In this document: positions 21,301-29,065 of the stretch, one piece after another | How positions within the stretch are numbered: the stretch's first letter is position 1 | Layout of the letters: every line of letters starts with the position of its first letter | NCBI GenBank assembly: GCA_942492935.1 | Contig: OW818654.1 | Span: 3,038,001 to 3,102,000, forward strand | Direction of reading: 5' to 3' | Source of the DNA: JANJUO01 sp942492935 | GTDB lineage: Bacteria > Bacteroidota > Ignavibacteria > Kapaibacteriales > UBA2268 | DNA length: 64,000 nucleotides | Notes under the pieces: generated by a model | Seen by the model: only the letters and a program-made list of their open reading frames with translations | What the model was told of the DNA's origin: nothing | The model's database searches: none | Program-made: the position numbers and the translations under genes

Positions 21301-21337
21301 ACAATTAATGAATATTATTTCAAACCAAAATAAATAG
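18326..21337 (+). CDS. Secreted fibre protein with 17-aa repeats and S74 chaperone domain
   Basis: A 1003-residue secreted protein, first of a six-frame operon. A signal peptide (about 1-20) is followed by the shared head domain (about 21-120: ISWQGILQDAQGNNLNG, MWQETHLNKNIENGFVNL, LGSVYPF). Residues about 170-845 are tandem 17-residue repeats of the type TTGYRNSAIGFEALKNN, like YadA-type beta-roll heads. The C-terminus is a peptidase S74 intramolecular chaperone domain: LSDGRFKKNI with Ser852 and Lys857 as the auto-cleavage pair, then QTGFIAQEVEEAAKQIGF and LRYAEFVVPLVKAVQEQQ, ending in a coiled coil. Such domains trimerise fibres and are then cleaved off. Export route is unknown; a surface-fibre role is inferred. 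Confidence 0.87.
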   Translation: MFKNSIYLVSFFIAISLFSQVSNQISWQGILQDAQGNNLNGTFNINVKVFNSEFGGMTMWQETHLNKNIENGFVNLQLGSVYPFTLNFKENYWLEFTINEGTPLNRIKMSSVPYANYALNSGNTGWGLTGNDGTETNINFIGTTDNQGLDFRTFYKLNLRLTTQGQLEFHNTGNSIFIGEGAGDNDDLSDNYNSFVGFQSGKSNTDGYHNNAFGALSLNDNISGTSNNAFGFSALRNNIDGSNNSAFGESSLQSNVSGNFNTAFGASSLVFSTSGSGNTSIGAVSLLNNSTGSYNVAIGKDALYSNNKGDSTVAIGFRAMFYIYNQNTAFTSYSTAIGTEALRGSSTPLNNTGIENTAIGFKTLLNNSSGFGNTGVGTKVLIDNTTGDINAGFGTYALNANTVGNNNSAFGGRALISNKSGDNNTAIGSGTMLFNLTGNSNIAIGNDALTYNNSADSIIAIGFRAMFYANNSENLTSTENTAIGTEALRGSVIASNNTGTGNTVVGFKSMISNTSGYQNSALGVYTLFSNTTGYRNSAIGFEALKNNTTGHSNSAFGYNSLKNNSLGDNNSAFGKSSLISNTTGRNNTAIGSSSLNTNSSGNNNIAIGLLSQYSNDTSSYNLSIGNLSLFNNKSGKRNIAIGDSSLYTLGLQSDILIDNNIAIGFKSLKKLDFYGAEGNIAIGSFSLSNLKNGFYNIAIGLDAMLNSDSAYSSIAIGFNSLLDNNGANNIAIGTNSLRSNTIGEYNIAIGEHSLYVNEEGFENISMGAYSGAKIGSKNIVIGHESGSKGLLGFAPAIFDGCTLIGNNIRVADSIANSSALGFYASVFDSNQIRIGNWDVESIGGYTNWTNLSDGRFKKNINENVPGLSFIKKLRTITYNLDTESIKKALNLPDSLKYLYNNPNKSKILQTGFIAQEVEEAAKQIGFDFSGVDKPKNEKGFYGLRYAEFVVPLVKAVQEQQSIIEMQNKKIELQNEKINNQQSQIQDLENKYQQLMNIISNQNK

Positions 21338-21343
21338 GAAATT

Positions 21344-24300
21344 ATGAAAAAAATCTTTACCCTTTTTATGTTTATACTTAGTATAAATCTAATTTCGCAA
21401 GTCAGCAATCAGATTAGTTGGCAAGGAATTCTACAAGATGCTCAAGGCAATAATCTTAATGGCACATACAACATTAATGTTAAAATTTTTCGTGTACAGT
21501 TTGATGGTGGAGTACTTTGGCAAGAAACTCATTTTAACAAAAACATTGAGAATGGCTATGTAAATTTAATTTTAGGAAGTGTTAATCCATTTGATTTAGA
21601 TTTCACGGAAACTTATTGGCTAGAATTTTCTGTTAATGGCGGAAATCCTTTAAGCAGAATAAAAATGACTTCTGTTCCTTATGCAAATTACGCATTAAAT
21701 GTCCCAGACCCGGGTTGGAGTTTAACAGGAAATTCAGGCACTCAAAGTGATACTAATTTTATTGGAACAATAGATAGCAATAATTTGGATTTTCGAACAA
21801 ACAATATTTTGAATCTTAGATTGACAACAAAAGGTCAGCTTGAGTTCCATAATACAGGAAATTCAATTTTTATTGGTGAAGGTGCAGGTGCAAGTGATGA
21901 TTTAGTTAATAACGGGAATATTTTTGTTGGATATAAAAGTGGTACATTGAATACCAATGGCACACACAACATAGGATTAGGTGGTTATTCATTAACTGAT
22001 AATACAATTGGAGCTGCCAATACCGGACTTGGTTCTTCTTCATTAAGAAAAAATATTTCCGGCAGTTATAATGTTGCAGTTGGTTCAGGTGCTTTACAGG
22101 AAAATAAAGCAAGTTATAATACTGCAGTTGGAACTAATTCATTAACTTTGAATACTATTGGGTCTGAAAATTCAGCTTTAGGTCAAGATGCTTTATTTAA
22201 TAATGTTTCCGGTATTGGGTCGGTAGCAATTGGCAGTAAAGCACTATACACTAATATTTCAGGCGATTCTTTAGTTGCAATAGGTCTCAATGCTATGCAG
22301 TATTCAAATAGTTCCGAAAATAAATTTTCATCATTTAATACTGCTGTCGGTACTGAGGCATTAAGGGGTTCTACACCATCCAACAATAATACAGGAACTG
22401 AAAATACTGCAATTGGTTTTAAAACACTATCAAATAATTCAAGTGGAGACGCAAATACCGCTGTTGGGTCTAAATCATTATACAAAAATGCAGTAGGGAC
22501 TTACAATTCTGGATTTGGTACAAATGCAATTTATTCAAATACTGAAGGAAACAGCAATAGTGCTTTGGGAAGTTATTCATTATCTTCGAATACTTTAGGT
22601 TCGGACAACATAAGTATCGGAACCAGAGCAATGTTTATGAATTCAACCGGAAATGCTAATGTTGCGATTGGAAAGGACGCATTAATTTCAAATGTTAGTG
22701 GGGATTCAATTGTAGCAATAGGATTCCTTTCTATGTACTATGCTAATAACAGCAATAGCTTGTATTCAACGAAAAACACTGCAATTGGGACAATGGCATT
22801 AAGAGGTTCTACCACTACTCCAAATAATACCGGAGTAGAAAATACTGCAATTGGCTTTCAATCATTAATGAGCAATTCAAGTGGTTCAAATAACACAGCA
22901 ATTGGAAATATGTCTCTGTTAAATAATGAAACAGGGAGTGATAATATTGCGATTGGAGATAGTGCTGCATTGTTGAATACCACCGGCAGTAAAAATGTTG
23001 CTATAGGCAATGGTTCTTTATATTCCAATGTTAGCGGAGATTCAATTGTCGCTATTGGTTTTGGTGCTATGTATTATGCTTCGGACTACCCAACTTTAAG
23101 TGCAACCCAAAATACTGCTGTTGGAACATTCGCACTAAGAGGCTCAACAACTCCAAGTAAAAATAATGGCAAATATAATACTGCTATTGGGTTCAAAGCA
23201 ATGATGAATAATGAATTTGGCCTCAATAATACTGCTCTTGGTAATATGGCTCTTACTTCTAATACATCTGGAAGGTACAACACAGCTGTTGGTTCAAATT
23301 CATTAGAAATGAATACAGAAGGCAATTCAAATGTAGCAATAGGTGATTTATCAATGAACCACACTACAATTGGCTCTTATAATACTGCATTAGGTTCATC
23401 TTCACTTCTAAATAATACCGAAGGAAACTCAAATGTTGCTTTGGGGGTTTTATCAATGATGGCAAACACAATTGGTTCAAATAATACTGCATTAGGTACA
23501 AGCTCCTTATACAGTAATACAATAGGCAATAATAATATATCAATAGGGGACAATTCATTATTTGATAATTCAACGGGTTCAAATAATACAGCAACTGGTA
23601 CTAAGGCACTCGAATTCAACACTATTGGCAATAACAACTCTGCTCTTGGCTATCTATCGCTTAATAAAAATACATCAGGTATAAATAATGTTGCTCTTGG
23701 TTATAGAACAGTTTATAGTAATACAACTGGCAATTTTAATACAGGTGTTGGGTCAGAAGCATTAACGTCAAATAAAACTGGCGAAGAAAATACAGCATTT
23801 GGAAGTAATGCTTTATATTCAAATACAACAGCCAGCCGAAATGTAGCAATTGGTAGTGACGCTCAATTATCTAACACAACCGGACATCACAATTCAGCAT
23901 TAGGTCATTCAGCACTCGCTTCAAACACCACAGGAAATTATAATACGGCAATAGCAAACGAAGTTTTGTATTCTAATACAATGGGACATAACAACACAGG
24001 TTTGGGGTATTCAGCATTATACAATAATACTACGGGTAGTGATAATACTTCAATTGGTTATCAATCATTAAATGCAAACACAAGTGGTGGTGAAAATGTT
24101 GCTCTTGGTAGAAGTGCGGGTAGTATTGGAGAAACTAACTCTTCGAATACATACATAGGTTTTGATGCAGATAATAATGTTAATTCCTACACAAATAGTA
24201 CTGCAATTGGTCATACTTCAAGAATTTCATCAGATAATCAAGTAAGAATAGGTAATTCGTCTGTAACTACAATTGGTGGATATACTAATTGGACAAATCT

Positions 24301-24712
24301 TTCAGATGCAAAATTTAAAAATAATGTGAGTAATAATGTACCGGGATTAGATTTTATTTTGAAATTAAATCCTGTTACTTACAAACTAAATATTAGTCTT
24401 TTGAATTCCTATTTGAATATACCAGATAGTTTAAGAAACCTACAAAATGAATCTGCAAAAGCAAATTTACTTCAAACGGGCTTTATTGCTCAAGAAGTGG
24501 AAGAAGCGGCAAAGCAAATCGGATTTGACTTTAGCGGTGTTGATAAACCAAAAAATGACAAAGATTTCTATGGTTTGCGATATGCGGAATTTGTTGTTCC
24601 ATTAGTAAAAGCAGTTCAAGAACAGCAAAGTATTATTGAAATGCAAAACAAGAAAATTGAAGAACTTGAAAAGAAACTTGAATTAATAATTAAAAGCATT
24701 AAAAATGATTAA
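21344..24712 (+). CDS. Secreted fibre protein, paralogue of the preceding gene
   Basis: 1122 residues, built like its upstream neighbour only 6 bases away. It has a signal peptide, then the shared head domain (ISWQGILQDAQGNNLNG, LWQETHFNKNIENGYVNLIL). Residues about 170-980 are a long array of 17-residue N-x-A-(I/L/V/F)-G repeats, with embedded longer units containing VAIGF-AM-YA. An S74 domain follows, with LSDAKFKNNV (Ser987, Lys992), QTGFIAQEVEEAAKQIGF and a coiled-coil tail. The S74 part is nearly identical in DNA to that of the upstream gene while the shaft differs, so modules appear to be exchanged or duplicated. The 3' end (EELEKKLELIIKSIKN) recurs at the end of the next fibre gene. 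Confidence 0.87.
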   Translation: MKKIFTLFMFILSINLISQVSNQISWQGILQDAQGNNLNGTYNINVKIFRVQFDGGVLWQETHFNKNIENGYVNLILGSVNPFDLDFTETYWLEFSVNGGNPLSRIKMTSVPYANYALNVPDPGWSLTGNSGTQSDTNFIGTIDSNNLDFRTNNILNLRLTTKGQLEFHNTGNSIFIGEGAGASDDLVNNGNIFVGYKSGTLNTNGTHNIGLGGYSLTDNTIGAANTGLGSSSLRKNISGSYNVAVGSGALQENKASYNTAVGTNSLTLNTIGSENSALGQDALFNNVSGIGSVAIGSKALYTNISGDSLVAIGLNAMQYSNSSENKFSSFNTAVGTEALRGSTPSNNNTGTENTAIGFKTLSNNSSGDANTAVGSKSLYKNAVGTYNSGFGTNAIYSNTEGNSNSALGSYSLSSNTLGSDNISIGTRAMFMNSTGNANVAIGKDALISNVSGDSIVAIGFLSMYYANNSNSLYSTKNTAIGTMALRGSTTTPNNTGVENTAIGFQSLMSNSSGSNNTAIGNMSLLNNETGSDNIAIGDSAALLNTTGSKNVAIGNGSLYSNVSGDSIVAIGFGAMYYASDYPTLSATQNTAVGTFALRGSTTPSKNNGKYNTAIGFKAMMNNEFGLNNTALGNMALTSNTSGRYNTAVGSNSLEMNTEGNSNVAIGDLSMNHTTIGSYNTALGSSSLLNNTEGNSNVALGVLSMMANTIGSNNTALGTSSLYSNTIGNNNISIGDNSLFDNSTGSNNTATGTKALEFNTIGNNNSALGYLSLNKNTSGINNVALGYRTVYSNTTGNFNTGVGSEALTSNKTGEENTAFGSNALYSNTTASRNVAIGSDAQLSNTTGHHNSALGHSALASNTTGNYNTAIANEVLYSNTMGHNNTGLGYSALYNNTTGSDNTSIGYQSLNANTSGGENVALGRSAGSIGETNSSNTYIGFDADNNVNSYTNSTAIGHTSRISSDNQVRIGNSSVTTIGGYTNWTNLSDAKFKNNVSNNVPGLDFILKLNPVTYKLNISLLNSYLNIPDSLRNLQNESAKANLLQTGFIAQEVEEAAKQIGFDFSGVDKPKNDKDFYGLRYAEFVVPLVKAVQEQQSIIEMQNKKIEELEKKLELIIKSIKND

Positions 24713-24722
24713 AGGTTAAAAA

Positions 24723-26978
24723 ATGAAGAAGTTTATCTTCCTTTTTTTAGCAATTTTAATTAATTGCACAATTTATGCTCAAATTCCCAATACTATTTCT
24801 TGGCAGGGAATTTTGCAAGATGCCAACGGCAATAATTTACATGGTTCATATAATTTGACTATTAAATTATATAATATTTCGAGTGGTGGAACAGCATTAT
24901 GGACAGAAACACATAATTCTGTTTCTATATCAAATGGTTTAGCTAATTTATCGCTTGGTAGCGTCACTCCATTCAATCTCAATTTCGATAAGCAATATTG
25001 GCTTGAAATTACAGTAGGCAATGGAATACCGTTGACAAGGATAAAATTAACAACTGTGCCATATTCATTTCATTCCAATATTGCAAATTCATTAGCTGGA
25101 GGAATTAATGAGACTGACCCAGTTTTTATTGCAAGTCCTTCATTTGCTATTAATAATACAAATATTAATAATTGGAATACAGCATACTCTTGGGGTAATC
25201 ATGCTAATCAAGGATATTTGACTTCGTTGAGTGAAACTGACCCAGTTTTTATTGCAAGTCCTTCATTTGCTATTAATAATGCAAATATTACAAATTGGAA
25301 TACGGCTTTTTCTTGGGGAAATCATGCTACTCAAGGATATTTGACATCAATGAATGAAATTGACCCAGTTTTTATTGCAAGTCCTTCATTTGCTATTAAT
25401 AATGCAAATATCACAAATTGGAATACGGCTTTTTCTTGGGGAAATCATGCTACTCAAGGTTACTTGACTTCAATGAATGAAACTGACCCAGTTTTTAATG
25501 TAAGTCCTGCGGCTGAAATTAATAATGTAAATATTAATAATTGGAATACGGCTTACAATTGGGGAAATCATGCAAATCAAGGATATTTAACTTCTTATAA
25601 TGAAACCGATCCAATATATTTTGCAAGTGTTGCAGCAAATATTACAAATGAAAATGTTACTAATTGGAATACTGTTTATAGTTGGGGTAATCATGCTAAT
25701 GAAGGATATTTGACTACATTTACAGAAAGTGATCCAATATATATGGCAAGTGCTTCATCAGGAATAACAAATACAAATATAGCAAATTGGAATAATGCTT
25801 TTTTTTGGGGAAATCATGCAAATCAAGGATATTTAACTTCTTATAATGAAACCGACCCAATATATTTTGCAAGTGTTGCAGCAAATATTACAAATGAAAA
25901 TGTTACTAATTGGAATACTGTTTATAGTTGGGGTAATCATGCTAATGAAGGATATTTGACTTCATTTACAGAAAGTGATCTAATATATATGGCAAGTGCT
26001 TCATCAGGAATAACAAATACAAATATAGCAAATTGGAATAATGCCTATCTTTGGGGGAATCATGCAAATCAAGGATATTTAACTTCTTATAATGAAACCG
26101 ACCCAATATATTTAGCAAGTGTTGCAGCAAATATTACAAATGAAAATGTTACTAATTGGAATGCGGCTTATAATTGGGGAAATCATGCAACTCAAGGATA
26201 TTTGACTTCATTTACTGAAACTGACCCAGTTTTTAATGTAAGTCCTGCAGCAATAATTAATAATGTAAATATTAATAATTGGAATACTGCATACTCTTGG
26301 GGTAATCATGCTAATCAAGGATATTTGACATCATTTACAGAAACCGACCCAGTTTTTTTAGTTAGTGCGTCAGCAAATATCACAAATACTTATATAGCAA
26401 ATTGGAATACTGCATATTTTTGGGGGAACCATGCTACTCAAGGATATTTGACTTCAATTACAGAAAATGACCCTATTTTCAATACAAGTCCTTCTTCAAG
26501 TATCACTTTAACAAATATTGCAAATTGGAACACTGCTTATGGCTGGGGCAATCATGCTACTCAAGGATATTTGACTTCATCAACTGAAACTGACCCGTCA
26601 TGGGGTGGCTCTTTAGATACAGATGGAATTATTTATAGGTTTGGTAAAGTCGCTCTAGGAATATCTACTCCTAAAGCACTTTTGCATATTAACGAAACTG
26701 AATCTGATGGTGGGAATGTCCTTTTTACAGGTACATATAAATTATCAGATCCTGGACCAGTACCCGATTCAGGAATGGGAACAAGGATGATGTGGTATCC
26801 AGATAGAGCAGCATTTAGGGCTGGATTTGTAGAAAATGACCAATGGAACAGTAGTAATATTGGATATTATTCAACTGCTTTTTGGGGTCAATACTGTAGC
26901 ATCAGGTTCTTATTCTACTGCATTGGGCTTTGGAACTACAGCATCAGGCTCATATTCTATAGTTGCTGGAGAATCTAA
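24723..26978 (+). CDS. Secreted fibre protein, N-terminal part before a frameshift
   Basis: A signal peptide (ends IYAQ) and the shared head domain (SWQGILQDANGNNLHG, LWTETHNSVSISNGLANLSL) are followed by 12 tandem 41-residue repeats. Each has ETDPVF or ESDPIY, ITN-NWNTAY, WGNHA and QGYLTS, a pattern also known from phage tail fibres. Next comes a module with VALGISTPKALLHINE, GNVLFTGTYK and GTRMMWYPDRAAFRAG. The frame then reads YSTAF and turns into unrelated residues up to the stop at 26978, while the +1 frame continues with the expected GVNTVASGSYSTALG. The two frames together would give one protein of about 1440 residues. The run TTTTTGGGG at 26879-26887 is the likely indel site. Confidence 0.8.
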   Translation: MKKFIFLFLAILINCTIYAQIPNTISWQGILQDANGNNLHGSYNLTIKLYNISSGGTALWTETHNSVSISNGLANLSLGSVTPFNLNFDKQYWLEITVGNGIPLTRIKLTTVPYSFHSNIANSLAGGINETDPVFIASPSFAINNTNINNWNTAYSWGNHANQGYLTSLSETDPVFIASPSFAINNANITNWNTAFSWGNHATQGYLTSMNEIDPVFIASPSFAINNANITNWNTAFSWGNHATQGYLTSMNETDPVFNVSPAAEINNVNINNWNTAYNWGNHANQGYLTSYNETDPIYFASVAANITNENVTNWNTVYSWGNHANEGYLTTFTESDPIYMASASSGITNTNIANWNNAFFWGNHANQGYLTSYNETDPIYFASVAANITNENVTNWNTVYSWGNHANEGYLTSFTESDLIYMASASSGITNTNIANWNNAYLWGNHANQGYLTSYNETDPIYLASVAANITNENVTNWNAAYNWGNHATQGYLTSFTETDPVFNVSPAAIINNVNINNWNTAYSWGNHANQGYLTSFTETDPVFLVSASANITNTYIANWNTAYFWGNHATQGYLTSITENDPIFNTSPSSSITLTNIANWNTAYGWGNHATQGYLTSSTETDPSWGGSLDTDGIIYRFGKVALGISTPKALLHINETESDGGNVLFTGTYKLSDPGPVPDSGMGTRMMWYPDRAAFRAGFVENDQWNSSNIGYYSTAFWGQYCSIRFLFYCIGLWNYSIRLIFYSCWRI
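25110..26600 (+). repeat. 123-bp coding repeat (41 aa), 12 copies
   Basis: The period is exactly 123 bases; for example ACTGACCC at 25113 and 25236. Each unit contains TTGGGG(T/A)AATCATGC, encoding WGNHA. Two larger 246-bp pairs (FASVAANITNENVTNW then MASASSGITNTNIANW) are repeated, showing duplication at the two-unit level as well. Confidence 0.88.
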
Positions 26979-29055
26979 TATAGCATCAGGTTCTTATTCT
27001 ACTGCTTTTGGAAATATTACAGTTGCATCTGGTTTAAATTCTACTTCATTTGGAAAAAGTACCACAGCTTCTGGCCACTATTCAACTACTATTGGTGAAA
27101 ATACTGTTGCTGAATCTGCTTATGAAACTGTGTTAGGTAGATGGAATTCTGATTACTCGCCAACCAATACAACAGGCTGGAGCAGTTTTGACCGTTTGTT
27201 TGTGGTTGGAAATGGTACTGCTTCAAATGCAAGAAGCAATGCAATGACTATTTTAAAAAATGGCAAAGTTGGAATTGGAACTGATTTACCTTATAGCTTG
27301 CTTCATACTAAAGGATTAGGGACTGGTGAAGGGAATGTATTATTTACTGGAACTTATAAGTCAGCTAATCCAGGATTAGCTCCCGATTCTAACGCAGGAA
27401 CACGCATGATGTGGTACCCTGACAAATCTGCGTTTAGAACTGGAACAATTGATGGTAATCAATGGAATACCGGAAATATTGGAAATTATTCTGTGGCAAT
27501 GGGTTATTCAACAACAGCATCGGGTTCGTATTCTATAGCAACTGGAGAAAATACTTTTGCTGAATCTTCTTATGAAACTGTGTTAGGTAGATGGAATAGC
27601 GACTATACACCAAATTCAACAACAACTTGGAATAGTATTGATAGATTGTTTGTAATTGGAAATGGAACTGCTTCAAATACAAGAAGTAATGCACTGACTA
27701 TTTTAAAAAATGGCAAAGTTGGAATTGGAACTGATTTACCTTATGGCTTACTTCATGCTAAAGGTGTAGGGACTGGTGAAGGAAATGTATTATTTACAGG
27801 TTCTTATAAGTCAGTTAATCCAGGATTAGCTCCCGATTCTGGAGCAGGAACACGCATGATGTGGTACCCTGACAAATCTGCGTTTAGAGCTGGAACGGTT
27901 GATGGTAGTCAATGGAATACAGCAAACATTGGTGTATTTTCCACATCAATAGGACATAATAATATAGCATCGGGGCAATATTCTATATCGATGGGGGCTG
28001 AAAATGAAGCTACTGGTGTTACTTCAATTGCTTTGGGAAATTCTTTGACATCCTCTGGTCTTGCTTCCGTAGCTATGGGTTATCATTCGACAGCATCGGG
28101 ACAATATTCAACAGCTTTTGGATACGGTAATACTGCATCAGGTTCTATGTCAGCAGCAATAGGTTATTCTTGCATATCATCGGGATACGCTTCAATTGCA
28201 ATGGGCGAAAGGACAGAATCATCTGGGTTTCACTCAATAGCTTTTGGATATATAACCGAAGCATCAGGAGATAAATCAACTGCCATGGGAGCATATACTT
28301 TAGCATCTGGATATTATAGTACAGCAGTAGGCAAAAATACAGTTGCATCTGGTGATTATTCTATGTCGATTGGCGAGAACGTTAATTCAAAGTCAGCTTA
28401 TGAGACAGTTATAGGAAGATGGAATGCTGATTATACTCCAAATTCCACAACAAATTGGAATTCTGCAGACCGCATATTTGTTGTTGGAAATGGTACTGCA
28501 TCTGCCACGAGAAGTAATGCATTGACAATACTAAAAAATGGTAGAGTTGGATTGCAAACTGTAACTAATCCTACATTTGCTCTCGAATTACCAAATAGTG
28601 CTACTGATGGGATTGGCAAAGGCAGAGCAAATGCTTGGTCAACTTATTCTGATGGTAGAATTAAAAGTAAACGCAAATCAATTATTTATGGGTTAAGAGA
28701 AATAATGATGCTCAATCCTCTTTATTACTATAAACATAATTCAATTATTAAAGATGGCAAAATACAAATTAATGAAGATGGCTCTTATGATATTGGCTTT
28801 ATTGCTCAAGATGTATATAAGGTTATTCCTGAAATAGTTTCAGTTCCAAATAATGAGTATTTGGATCTCTGGAGTATGTCTTATGAAAAATTGACTCCTA
28901 TTTTAGTTAAAGCTATTCAAGAACAACAACAAATTATTGATAATCAAAAGAAAAAGAATGATAGTCAAGATATGCTTATTCAAATTCAAAATCAAAAAAT
29001 TGAGGAACTTGAAAAGAAACTGGAATTATTAATTAAAAGCATTAAAAATGAATAA
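26836..29055 (+). CDS. Fibre protein, C-terminal part after the frameshift (14-aa repeats, S74)
   Basis: This frame continues the gene starting at 24723; true homology begins near base 26887, and the ATG at 26836 is probably not used. The shaft has YadA-head-like 14-residue repeats (ASGSYSTALGFGTT type). Between them lie repeated modules: YETVLGRWNSDY, DRLFVVGNGTASN, ILKNGKVGIGTDLPY, GEGNVLFTGTYKS and GTRMMWYPDKSAFR. The C-terminus is an S74 domain with YSDGRIKSKRKS (Ser605 and Lys610 in this frame), GFIAQDVYKVIPEIVS, then a coiled coil. The domain is intact, which argues that the full protein is, or recently was, functional. Sequencing error, phase variation or true decay are all possible. 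Confidence 0.78.
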   Translation: MTNGTVVILDIIQLLFGVNTVASGSYSTALGFGTTASGSYSIVAGESNIASGSYSTAFGNITVASGLNSTSFGKSTTASGHYSTTIGENTVAESAYETVLGRWNSDYSPTNTTGWSSFDRLFVVGNGTASNARSNAMTILKNGKVGIGTDLPYSLLHTKGLGTGEGNVLFTGTYKSANPGLAPDSNAGTRMMWYPDKSAFRTGTIDGNQWNTGNIGNYSVAMGYSTTASGSYSIATGENTFAESSYETVLGRWNSDYTPNSTTTWNSIDRLFVIGNGTASNTRSNALTILKNGKVGIGTDLPYGLLHAKGVGTGEGNVLFTGSYKSVNPGLAPDSGAGTRMMWYPDKSAFRAGTVDGSQWNTANIGVFSTSIGHNNIASGQYSISMGAENEATGVTSIALGNSLTSSGLASVAMGYHSTASGQYSTAFGYGNTASGSMSAAIGYSCISSGYASIAMGERTESSGFHSIAFGYITEASGDKSTAMGAYTLASGYYSTAVGKNTVASGDYSMSIGENVNSKSAYETVIGRWNADYTPNSTTNWNSADRIFVVGNGTASATRSNALTILKNGRVGLQTVTNPTFALELPNSATDGIGKGRANAWSTYSDGRIKSKRKSIIYGLREIMMLNPLYYYKHNSIIKDGKIQINEDGSYDIGFIAQDVYKVIPEIVSVPNNEYLDLWSMSYEKLTPILVKAIQEQQQIIDNQKKKNDSQDMLIQIQNQKIEELEKKLELLIKSIKNE

Positions 29056-29065
29056 AGGTTAAAAA

